Shown piece by piece: positions 17,401-24,294 of a DNA stretch of 64,000 nt (the first letter of the stretch is position 1; each line of letters opens with the position of its first letter). Origin of the DNA: Saprospiraceae bacterium (GTDB taxonomy: Bacteria; Bacteroidota; Bacteroidia; Chitinophagales; Saprospiraceae); NCBI GenBank assembly GCA_019638385.1, contig JAHBTW010000002.1, forward strand, positions 62,001 to 126,000, read 5' to 3'. The notes beneath the pieces were generated by a model, which did no database searches, was not told where the DNA came from, and worked only from the letters and a program-made list of their open reading frames with translations. The position numbers and the translations under genes are program-made.

Positions 17401-17524
17401 GCAAAACGTGCATCCCTCCTACGTTGAGTTCGCGCTCAATGAAGGTGTTGCAATCTTGTGCATTTACAGAAATGCAGGCTAAGCTAAGCGCTGCGATGAC
17501 GAGAGGCAATGAGAAGATTTTCAT
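14429..17524 (-). CDS. Exported giant coiled-coil protein with 11/18-residue repeats
   Basis: A 1,031-residue protein; the start at 17524 (MKIFSLPLVIAALSLACISVNAQ) gives a signal peptide. Residues of about 25-195 form a globular beta-rich N-terminal domain of unknown family (IQLTNDEKGLRAKVISRAG, DVAAAERDY). A proline and alanine rich linker follows with two GAKPxxxxGAKP units near 205-220. From about 225 to the end the protein is an uninterrupted alanine, glutamate, lysine and arginine rich coiled coil. It is built from 11-residue units (such as AAARERAAAEI and VAARTRAAEEV) and 18-residue units (such as SEARQKSEAEKQVIAQEV), often in the order 11-11-18. No sorting domain or membrane anchor is visible. 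Function unknown; a long periplasmic or surface rod is likely. Confidence 0.8.
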   Translation of the reverse strand: MKIFSLPLVIAALSLACISVNAQDCNTFIERELNVGGMHVLRTVPLTLVIRGTYTYSIQLTNDEKGLRAKVISRAGVEFNQDDEVIFMDINSVRKGYRFVEMGEMNDDRGTPEYHNSLQINLGAIQWFAEVDITTIYIKNNISKEMRKFTVNPNRLADFRVMAGCFYEKLNKSTVVDVAAAERDYTVKPGATDDKTLTSKPTTPATGAKPAPATGAKPVAGAQNPGPDAELESLRRELAQTKEQVRQEITAEKEKGQRMKQQIQEEVALARETAAQQKKLFADEVLEARQKSQAQIEEARRSLADSLRLARVNVGTQMEKLNLEVQESRQRAAEAVQKAQLESAQEVAAAREKAAAEIKAIKDKMDQAKLQYADEVASARENSNRELEKIRNDALEQVKQAREAAKLQSEATMEQVVQSRQTAAELILRTREESAAEVSLVKENAVLEKERIAIEVAESRRRGAEEVTLARQNAATELSAIAERSAAEKEAAAREVAGARQRAAEEVSQVRKQVADERQKAEKEAEEARTAAAQSVTDARQKAALSIKEINEQEAAKISEARQKSEAEKQVIAQEVAAARERAAAEIAKVREESAKAVAETKTNEENARKQSAEEVVAARTRAAEEVKAAQDKAAAQVAEIEKRAEEARKKQAEEVANAKKTADERMGQIQSEAAAAIAAAKSKELEAKNTSVEEVVVTRENAAREIAKARENAALEIQKAKEQAVLAQQEAANAVAQARKNAADMVATAQQQEAQQVKEAREKAAQEKQTLAGEVAAAREKAATERAAVQAGLANDIKTARENAAKEKETIALEVLKVRETSSAQVAQSKEAAAQQVAAAQKQAAQAVEDAKAAADARRAELTKQVEEANARATQQVTDARDRTQKELDTLRNTVAQQRAQYVKDVETARKQSVEEVSEARKTASEAVYQARQQATEQITKIKTDAAAAISAEQKKLEEARKALTAETERINRETAALADQEKQKTEAIRAETAKQEKNLLNVKAQVKQAEETLKKLQEEIDRKRTSGNK

Positions 17525-17601
17525 ACATTTCAGCATTTGGAGTTGAAATGTATGAGTTTTTCAGAACAAAGCAGGTAAGTACCGGAAAAAATTAACAAAA
17601 A

Positions 17602-18534
17602 TCATCTGGCGCCGGCCAGCAGGTATAACACGGCCATGCGCACCGCCACGCCATTTTCCACTTGCTGGAGGATGATGGAATGCTCGGAATCGGCTACGTC
17701 GCTGGTAATTTCCACGCCCCTGTTGATGGGGCCGGGGTGCATGATGAGGATGGGCTTGGGCAGGCGGTCGAGCATGGCTTTGTTGATGCCGAAATACAGT
17801 GCGTATTCGCGCAGGGACGGGAAGTAGCGAATGTCTTGCCGCTCCAACTGAATGCGCAGGATGTTGGCCACATCGCACCATTGCAGGGTTTTTTCCACAT
17901 CGTGTTCTACCTCCACGCCGAGCGAGGCGATGTACTTGGGCAGGAGCGTGGGCGGGCCGCATACCTTCACCGCAGCGCCGAGTTTTTTGAGACAAAAAAT
18001 GTTGCTCAATGCCACACGGGAGTGAAGTATGTCGCCGAAGATAGCTACCTTTTTTCCTTCCAGATCGCCGAAGTGTTCGCGCATGGAGTAGGCGTCGAGC
18101 AGTGCCTGCGTAGGATGTTCGTGGGTGCCGTCGCCGGCATTGATGATGTTGGCCTTTATGCGGTTGGAGAGGAAATGGGGCGCGCCCGGAGCAGGATGTC
18201 GCATCACGATCATATCCACCTTCATGGAGAGGATGTTATTGACCGTATCCAGCAGGGTTTCTCCTTTTTTGACGGAGGAAGAGGATGCGGAGAAATTGAC
18301 GACATCGGCGGAAAGCCTTTTTTCGGCTAGTTCAAAGGAGATACGGGTGCGGGTGGAGTCTTCAAAAAAGAGATTGGCCACGGTGAGGTCGCGCAGGGAA
18401 GGCACTTTTTTGATGGGCCGGTTGATGACTTCCTTAAAGGTGGCTGCGGTATCAAAAATGAGTTCGATGTCCTCTCGTGTGAGGTCTTTGATGCCCAGCA
18501 AATGGGGAACGCTCAGTGATGTGGCCTGCGGCAT
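17602..18534 (-). CDS. pyrB: Aspartate carbamoyltransferase catalytic subunit
   Basis: A 310-residue ATCase catalytic chain that condenses carbamoyl phosphate with aspartate in pyrimidine synthesis. The carbamoyl-phosphate loop is Ser60-Thr-Arg-Thr-Arg64 (FEDSTRTRISFE). Other marks are SSSVKKGETLLDTV with the mobile-loop serine and lysine, MRHPAPGAPHFL, GDGTHEHPTQALLDAY and GDILHSRVALSN, and the aspartate loop MHPGPINRGVEI. No regulatory chain gene is present, so the enzyme is probably an unregulated trimer. Its ATG overlaps the pyrR stop (TAATG at 18534), marking a tight operon. Confidence 0.96.
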   Translation of the reverse strand: MPQATSLSVPHLLGIKDLTREDIELIFDTAATFKEVINRPIKKVPSLRDLTVANLFFEDSTRTRISFELAEKRLSADVVNFSASSSSVKKGETLLDTVNNILSMKVDMIVMRHPAPGAPHFLSNRIKANIINAGDGTHEHPTQALLDAYSMREHFGDLEGKKVAIFGDILHSRVALSNIFCLKKLGAAVKVCGPPTLLPKYIASLGVEVEHDVEKTLQWCDVANILRIQLERQDIRYFPSLREYALYFGINKAMLDRLPKPILIMHPGPINRGVEITSDVADSEHSIILQQVENGVAVRMAVLYLLAGAR

Positions 18535-19094
18535 TATTTATCTCGGTCTTTTTTATCGGCAAAAAGTAAAATGCGGTCTTCTCCGTCGGTATGCGCCCAC
18601 TCCACCTTGACGTAGGCGTGGTCGAGGGCATCCACGGTGATGCCGGTGAAGTCGGCCTGAATGGGCAGATGGCGGTTGAAGCGGCGATCTACCAACACGG
18701 CGAGTTCCACCACGCGGGGCCGGCCGTAATCGTTGAGTGCGGCAAGCGCCGCCTGCACGGTGCGGCCCGAATAGAGTACGTCGTCCACGAGCACCACGTT
18801 TTTGTTTTCCACCAAAAAATCCATTTGGTTGGCGCTGGGTACCAACGGTTTATTGTGTAAGCGAAAATCGTCGCGATAAAAGGTGATGTCCAATTTCCCA
18901 TACGGGATGCGCGGCACGTCGAGCAGTTGGAGAAGGCGGGCATGAAGCCGGTCAGAAAAAAAGGTGCCCCGCGGCTGAATGCCGATGATGCAGGTATCGT
19001 CAAAGCGGTCGAACTGTTCGATGAGCTGATGGCACATCCGTTCGATGGTCAGTGCAAATCGCTCGCGGCTCAGTATGATGCGTTCGTGGTCCAT
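18534..19094 (-). CDS. pyrR: PyrR bifunctional regulator/uracil phosphoribosyltransferase
   Basis: A 186-residue PyrR. The PRPP-binding loop is NVVLVDDVLYSGRTV at about 99-113, preceded by IIGIQPRGTFFSDRL and YGKLDITFYRDD. In Firmicutes the protein binds pyr leader RNA to control attenuation and also has uracil phosphoribosyltransferase activity; in Bacteroidota the RNA role is not established. The short leader upstream (19095-19230) has a TACCTTTG box at 19109-19102 but no evident PyrR-type anti-antiterminator, so direct regulation by RNA is not supported here. It is co-transcribed with pyrB. Confidence 0.94.
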   Translation of the reverse strand: MDHERIILSRERFALTIERMCHQLIEQFDRFDDTCIIGIQPRGTFFSDRLHARLLQLLDVPRIPYGKLDITFYRDDFRLHNKPLVPSANQMDFLVENKNVVLVDDVLYSGRTVQAALAALNDYGRPRVVELAVLVDRRFNRHLPIQADFTGITVDALDHAYVKVEWAHTDGEDRILLFADKKDRDK

Positions 19095-19230
19095 TGAGGG
19101 GCAAAGGTAGCGGATAAAATGGAAAATAAATCGAGGGAAAGTGAGGCAGAACGAACGGTGTAAATTTAGCTTTTAAAAAAAGCTATACCTTACTCCCGCT
19201 TAACGCTTTTTTTCATCGCCCATTACGCTT

Positions 19231-19695
19231 ATGGCTTCCGATCGCGTTATCCAAAACCTGCTCACGCTCAAAAAAATAGCAGAAGGCATTTCCACCTCTA
19301 GCGGTAGGCCCTTCTTTCGTGCTTTGGTCAAAAATCTGGCCGAAACCCTCAACGTACCTGACGTGTGGGTGACCGAGTACGACGAAAAAGCCTACTTCCT
19401 GCGCTCCCTCTCTTTTTGGTACAAAGACCACTATAGAGAATCTTACGACTATTCGGTATCGGGTACGCCCTGCGAGCCGGTCATCAAATCCAACGACATC
19501 TTCCATGTACCGGAGCGCGTCATCCAGCTATACCCTAACGACCCTGACCTGCCCCCGCTCGGCGCCGTGAGCTATGTGGGCCTCGCTCTGAAATCGGAAA
19601 AAGGAGTGGTACTTGGGCATTTGGCGGCATTAGATAGCAAGCCCATACCCGAGCTGCCGGAGTTCTTTACCATCTTCAAACTCTTTGCCGCCTGA
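19231..19695 (+). pseudogene. GAF-domain protein, truncated at a recombination junction
   Basis: This 154-residue frame is a single GAF domain of the kind usually found at the N terminus of sensor kinases or sigma-54 activators (GTPCEPVIKSNDIFHVPE, YPNDPDLPPLGAVSYVGLAL, VVLGHLAALDSKPIPE). The domain ends abruptly at FTIFKLFAA followed by a stop. In related proteins this helix continues with R..AE..R and leads into the next domain. Exactly where it stops, a truncated HTH gene begins on the other strand (19692-19769). The likely history is that the 3' part of a longer sensor gene was lost. A short GAF-only protein could still be made, so it may not be fully dead. Confidence 0.6.
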
Positions 19696-19769
19696 GAAAA
19701 GCCCTTTTCCTTTCTCAGATTCCTAACCTTATCTCCAAATCGAATTAATATGCTTTGTTTTGGCGCCAT
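19692..19769 (-). pseudogene. XRE-family HTH regulator, N-terminal fragment
   Basis: Read leftwards from an ATG at 19769, the first 22 codons give MAPKQSILIRF then GDKVRNLRKEKGFSQ. This is the classical start of an XRE/Cro helix-turn-helix, like those that open controller proteins of restriction-modification units. After GFSQ the frame runs into the antisense of the GAF gene, so the rest of the HTH (normally E-E-L-A and on) is missing. The fragment is preceded by an 18-bp inverted repeat that could be its operator. It is a remnant of a lost gene. Confidence 0.6.
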
Positions 19770-19834
19770 CGCTAATTATAGTATGCAAAGGAAGACTAAT
19801 AAGCCAGGTTACACAACATACTATAATTAGCGAT
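19768..19834. repeat. 18-bp perfect inverted repeat upstream of the XRE fragment
   Basis: ATCGCTAATTATAGTATG (19768-19785) and CATACTATAATTAGCGAT (19817-19834) are perfect inverse copies separated by 31 bases. The left arm touches the start codon of the XRE fragment. It could be an autoregulatory operator of the lost regulator or the ends of a small mobile unit. No other copy was noticed in the window. Confidence 0.75.
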
Positions 19835-19903
19835 TGGCTTTCAACCGCCGCATCCAATCCGGCTCAGAACGGCAGCATTTTTCACCGGCGATGAATTGAA
19901 TTG

Positions 19904-22900
19904 TCACTTCCTCACCTCGCTGGGCGCCATGCCGAACTGTTCGGCAAATACGCGGCTGAAATACTTAGGATCGTTGAAGCCTACCTCGTAGGCAGTTTCC
20001 GACACATTCATGGCGGTCGTTTCCAGCAGGTGTTTTGCTTTGTGCAGGCGCAGGGTGCGCACATATACATTGAACGACAGGCCGGTGAGCGCAGAGAGTT
20101 TGGCGTACAGGTTGGAGCGGCCCATGCCGATGGCCCTGCCTATTTCCTCCGACGACAAGTTAGCATTATGAAAGCGTTCCTCTACTGCGAGACGCAGTTT
20201 TTGCAAGAAGGCGTCTTCTATTTCCGTAGCTGGATCGGCGGCATCTGTACTGTCCGGGGCAACCGGAACGGAGAGCGAAACGCTGCTGTACCGCTGTTGG
20301 AGTTTGCGCCGGTTTTCAATTAATTTTTCTAAGGTGACGGAGAACTCTTCCGGGTGAAAGGGCTTGGCGATATAGGCATCGGCGCCGCGTCGCAGGCCGG
20401 CAATGCGGCTCTCAATATCGGCCTTGGCCGTGAGCAATACGATGGGGATGTGGCTGCTGCGTTCGTCGTTTTTCAGGGTGTCGCACACTTCCAGTCCGTT
20501 TTTTTCGGGCATCATCACATCGCTCACGATGAGGTCGGGGTTCTGTTCAAACGCAATTTCTATACCGGCCCGGCCATTGTATGCAAAGTACAAATGATAC
20601 ACATCCTGCAAACAAAACCGCAGGTACGCCACCACATCCGGGTTGTCTTCTACTATTAATATGGAATAGGTTTTTGTTGCATCTGAAACTACTGCCGGCG
20701 GCGCCTTCAGTATTTCTAAAGCCGTATTTGCCTCAATAGGAGGTAGTGCGACAGGCGCCTGTTCCCCGGTATGGTTAACAGGAAGCGCCACAGAAAAGGT
20801 GGAACCCTGCCCATATACACTTTCCACATGAATGTCGCCTCTCAACAGCTTCACCAATTCTTTGGTCAGCGACAGGCCGATGCCGGACCCGCCGGCCTGG
20901 GTGGCGGCATTATCCGCCTGATAAAATCGGTCGAAAACATGGGGCTGGTCCTTTTCGGGGATGCCGCTTCCTGTGTCCGTCACTTGAAGCAGTACATGGT
21001 TGTTGCGCCTTTCGTCATGATTGAGCGACACCCGCACTTCGCCACCGGACGCGGTGAATTTCAGTGCATTGGCAATCAGGTTTGATAGAATTTGGCGAAT
21101 TTTCTCGGGGTCGTAATCCATCACGATGGCCGGGCTGCGACTTTCCACCCGAAGCAAGATATTGGCATGATTGGCGAGGGAGTGAAAACTCTCCGTAATA
21201 TAACGCACATATTGCAGCAAGTCGCCTTGCACCATATTGGTATGCAATTGATTGTTTTCGACTTTCGCCAAATCAAGCAGTTGATTGACCAGATTGAGCA
21301 GGTTGCGTCCGTTGCGTTTGATCAAACCGATTTGCTGCTGAAATTTTGATTTTGGAAAACAAACTTCCTCCTCCTCACCGCCAACCGCCATCCCGATTTC
21401 GTTCCTTATCGGGATTTCGCTTCGCTCAAACTGTTCACTGGTTCCCAAAATGACCGTCAACGGCGTGCGAAATTCATGCGTAATATTGGTGTACAGCCTG
21501 GTTTTAAACTGGTCCAGCTCGCGGATGCGTTCGGCTTCGCGGTGTTCCATGGCGAGTTTTTGTTCCAAACGCAATTGCCGCAGGCGAAACCGCACATAGC
21601 CGAAAATGAGGCCGAGTACCATACAGCAGTACAGGGCATAAGCCCACCAGGTGCGATACCAGGGCGGCAACACAACGACTTGCAACGAAGCCGGCGACTC
21701 GCTCCACAATCCGTCGTTGTTGCAGGCTTTCACTTTGAAGGTGTAAGTACCCGGCGCAAGGTTGAGATACTGCGCCGAGGGTTCGGAGCTTTCGTGCGCC
21801 CACTCCGGCTCGGCACCTTCCAGATAGTACCTGAACCGGTTTTTGGAAGGCGCGGTGTATTCCAGCGCAGCAAATTCGAGGGTGATGCTGTTTTGGTGAA
21901 AAGGCAGGCGAATTTTATCCGTAAACCCGATGGCGTACCGGAGCAGGCCGGTAGAATCGCCGGGTAGTACCTCGCGGTTGTTGATTTTCAGCGCAGTAAA
22001 ATACACTTTGGGCAGTACGGGGTTGTCGGCAAAGGCTTTGGGGTCGAACACATTCATACCGTTCACCCCGCCGAAGATCAGCTCCCCTGCGGGCGATTTG
22101 CCGTAGGCCCAAGTATTGAACTCATCGGCTTGCAGGCCGTCGTCTTCGGTGAAGTGTTTCAGTACGCTGGTAGCGGGGTGGTAGCGCACAAGCCCTTTGT
22201 TGGTACTCATCCACAGGAAACCCTCGTCGTCGGGCACAATGCCATAGACCACGTCATTGGGCAGCCCGTTTTTGGTAGTGAGATGAAAGAATTGTCCGGA
22301 GCGCACATCCAACCGGTTCAGGCCGCCGCCTTTCGTTCCGATCCACAACAAATAAGGGTCTTCAGGATCGGGCAAGATGCAGGATATGTCGTCGTTGCGC
22401 AGGCTATTGGCATCGGCGGGGTTATTTTTCCAGAGGTTAAACCGAAAGCCGTTCCCTTTCGGTGTTGCTTCCACCAATCCGTTGGAGGTGCCGATCCACC
22501 ATTTGCCGTCGGGTGTTTGCGCGAAAGCGCGCACCTCATGGCCGAAAGGCAATACCGTGCGGTAATCAAAAGTGGTAAATTGTTCGGTTTCGGGGTTGAA
22601 GCGGTAAAACCGGCCGTTGAGACCGATCCATATCGCACCCTGCGCATCTATCGCTATATTTCCGGGGCGCAATTCGATTTCCGGGATGAGAAAAATTTTA
22701 TAGCTGCTGCCGTCGGGCGCCAGGCGCAGCAGTTTGGCACTGACAAAGTTTTCGATAAGCAATAGCCAATGCACCCCGTCGCTCCCCTTGATGTAGCGCC
22801 CGTGCGAGCCGATACCGGGCAGCCGGCTCCGGGAAACAACTAAGGCGTGGCGGCTATCGGGCTGTGAAAAAGTCATGCCATGCGAATCATCAAAATATCC

Positions 22901-24025
22901 GAACACCCCGTCGGCAGTAGCAAAGGGCCTGGAATACACCGACCTGCCGGCGAAGAAGGTGCGGAAACGGGTCAGTCGAGGGTTGGCCCTGTACAAGCCA
23001 TGTCCGTTGGTGCCGAACCATACATTGCCGGACTGATCGAAAATGGCATTGTGGACGAACACATTATTTATTACAAAAACGGCTTCATCCCTGCGCAACG
23101 CCGTGAGCGGCTTATTCAAATCGAAACACAAAAGCCCGGTCGGTTTGGTATGAATGAGCAGGAGATTGTCGGCGCTGAGATGATGCAGGAACTGAATCGG
23201 GAAGTCGGTACTCAGCGAAGTCCATTGAGTTCCGTCATAAATGGAAAGTTCATTCTTGTAAGCCAGCCATAGCCGGCCTTCTGCATCCTCACCCATGCCG
23301 CTCACGCCGTCGCTGCGCGATTTCACCAAAGGTTTTTGGCTGCCGGTATGCACATCCACTTCCATCAATTCTCCTCCATATATATAGTAATACAAGCGTT
23401 TTCCGCTGCGCATCATGCAAAAACGGTCCAGATGCTTGTCGCTGATTTTTTGAATGGAAACGCCCGTCCAGTCGGGTTGTCCGCTTTCGGCGAAGCGTTT
23501 CCAGAATCCTTCGGGCATTTGTATGCGATACAGTTTGCCTTCGAGGTAGGTTTCCCAACTCAACAACCAAATATTGCCAACGGCATCCACCGCTACGCGC
23601 ATGACGGCGGGGGTTTCCAGCGCGCCGCCGCCGGGCGGCTTATCGGGCAGATGAAAGAAACGCTGCGTTTTTTTATGAAAGATATTTAGTCCGCCCCCGT
23701 TGGTGCCGGCCAGCAGGAAATCGCCGTGTTCCCACAGTGCCGATACGAAATCGTGGGAAAGGGACCAAGGATTGTCAACGTTGGCGCTGAACACTTTGAA
23801 GCGCCGGCCATCGTAGCGGTTGAGGCCGTTTTTGGTGCCGGCCCAGATGAAGCCCTCACGGTCTTGGAGCACATCGGCGATATAGCCCTGCGAAAGCCCC
23901 TGCCGGATGTTGAGTTCCTCCGGCCGGAGATATTGCCCATACAGCAGCAATGCCGGAACAAAGAATCCGGTAAAAAACAGGAGCCTGAGCCGGTATTTTT
24001 TGGCAGCATTCATTTCCGGTTTCAT
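19904..24025 (-). CDS. Hybrid two-component system protein (propeller sensor, kinase, receiver, AraC output)
   Basis: A one-protein signalling system of 1,373 residues. The start at 24025 (MKPEMNAAKKYRLRLLFFTG) places a membrane-crossing signal segment at 12-30; the open frame upstream covers a repeat-bearing control region. About 35-680 are two-component-regulator propeller repeats (such as GTKGGGLNRLDVRSGQFFHL and WMSTNKGLVRYHP), then a Y_Y_Y domain and one transmembrane helix near 785. The HisKA box is ITHEFRTPLTVILG (His near 849). The ATPase has NLIANALKFTASGGE and GGSGIGLSLTKEL. The receiver has Asp near 1168 in IVSDVMMPEKNG, and the protein ends in an AraC HTH with NVSETAYEVGFNDPKYFSRVF. 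In gut Bacteroides such proteins sense glycans; here the divergent T9SS gene is a candidate target. Confidence 0.93.
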   Translation of the reverse strand: MKPEMNAAKKYRLRLLFFTGFFVPALLLYGQYLRPEELNIRQGLSQGYIADVLQDREGFIWAGTKNGLNRYDGRRFKVFSANVDNPWSLSHDFVSALWEHGDFLLAGTNGGGLNIFHKKTQRFFHLPDKPPGGGALETPAVMRVAVDAVGNIWLLSWETYLEGKLYRIQMPEGFWKRFAESGQPDWTGVSIQKISDKHLDRFCMMRSGKRLYYYIYGGELMEVDVHTGSQKPLVKSRSDGVSGMGEDAEGRLWLAYKNELSIYDGTQWTSLSTDFPIQFLHHLSADNLLLIHTKPTGLLCFDLNKPLTALRRDEAVFVINNVFVHNAIFDQSGNVWFGTNGHGLYRANPRLTRFRTFFAGRSVYSRPFATADGVFGYFDDSHGMTFSQPDSRHALVVSRSRLPGIGSHGRYIKGSDGVHWLLLIENFVSAKLLRLAPDGSSYKIFLIPEIELRPGNIAIDAQGAIWIGLNGRFYRFNPETEQFTTFDYRTVLPFGHEVRAFAQTPDGKWWIGTSNGLVEATPKGNGFRFNLWKNNPADANSLRNDDISCILPDPEDPYLLWIGTKGGGLNRLDVRSGQFFHLTTKNGLPNDVVYGIVPDDEGFLWMSTNKGLVRYHPATSVLKHFTEDDGLQADEFNTWAYGKSPAGELIFGGVNGMNVFDPKAFADNPVLPKVYFTALKINNREVLPGDSTGLLRYAIGFTDKIRLPFHQNSITLEFAALEYTAPSKNRFRYYLEGAEPEWAHESSEPSAQYLNLAPGTYTFKVKACNNDGLWSESPASLQVVVLPPWYRTWWAYALYCCMVLGLIFGYVRFRLRQLRLEQKLAMEHREAERIRELDQFKTRLYTNITHEFRTPLTVILGTSEQFERSEIPIRNEIGMAVGGEEEEVCFPKSKFQQQIGLIKRNGRNLLNLVNQLLDLAKVENNQLHTNMVQGDLLQYVRYITESFHSLANHANILLRVESRSPAIVMDYDPEKIRQILSNLIANALKFTASGGEVRVSLNHDERRNNHVLLQVTDTGSGIPEKDQPHVFDRFYQADNAATQAGGSGIGLSLTKELVKLLRGDIHVESVYGQGSTFSVALPVNHTGEQAPVALPPIEANTALEILKAPPAVVSDATKTYSILIVEDNPDVVAYLRFCLQDVYHLYFAYNGRAGIEIAFEQNPDLIVSDVMMPEKNGLEVCDTLKNDERSSHIPIVLLTAKADIESRIAGLRRGADAYIAKPFHPEEFSVTLEKLIENRRKLQQRYSSVSLSVPVAPDSTDAADPATEIEDAFLQKLRLAVEERFHNANLSSEEIGRAIGMGRSNLYAKLSALTGLSFNVYVRTLRLHKAKHLLETTAMNVSETAYEVGFNDPKYFSRVFAEQFGMAPSEVRK

Positions 24026-24072
24026 TATCCGGTTTTCGCAAAGCGCAGGCAAATCTAATATTTTCAACGGTT

Positions 24073-24160
24073 CTGGAAAATACTCTACCCTTTCTGGAAA
24101 ATGCTCCACCCCCGCCAGACAATGCTCCACCCCGATTGGACAATAGTGGGAATGCTCTAC
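24073..24160. repeat. Four tandem 21-bp repeats in a divergent promoter region
   Basis: Units start at 24073, 24094, 24115 and 24136. The first three share the core (A/C)AAT(A/G)CTC(C/T)AC(C)CC, and the fourth is more diverged. A spacing of 21 bases is two helical turns, so bound proteins would sit on one DNA face. The repeats lie between the regulator gene and the T9SS gene and are candidate binding sites for the AraC output domain. Confidence 0.6.
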
Positions 24161-24294
24161 AGGCCGACGCCTGCACCTTTGCAGCACAAGTTTTAATTTC
24201 CGAAAGGGCGGATGTACCCAACATAAACAAGGTGTGCCGCCCGCTTCGGATACACAGAACGAATTTATTTTTTCACTGCTAAAATTTTTAGAAC

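Noticed and set aside
24073..24160. CRISPR array
   Set aside because: Units are 21 bases with no unique spacers between them and no cas genes nearby; the layout fits tandem binding sites.
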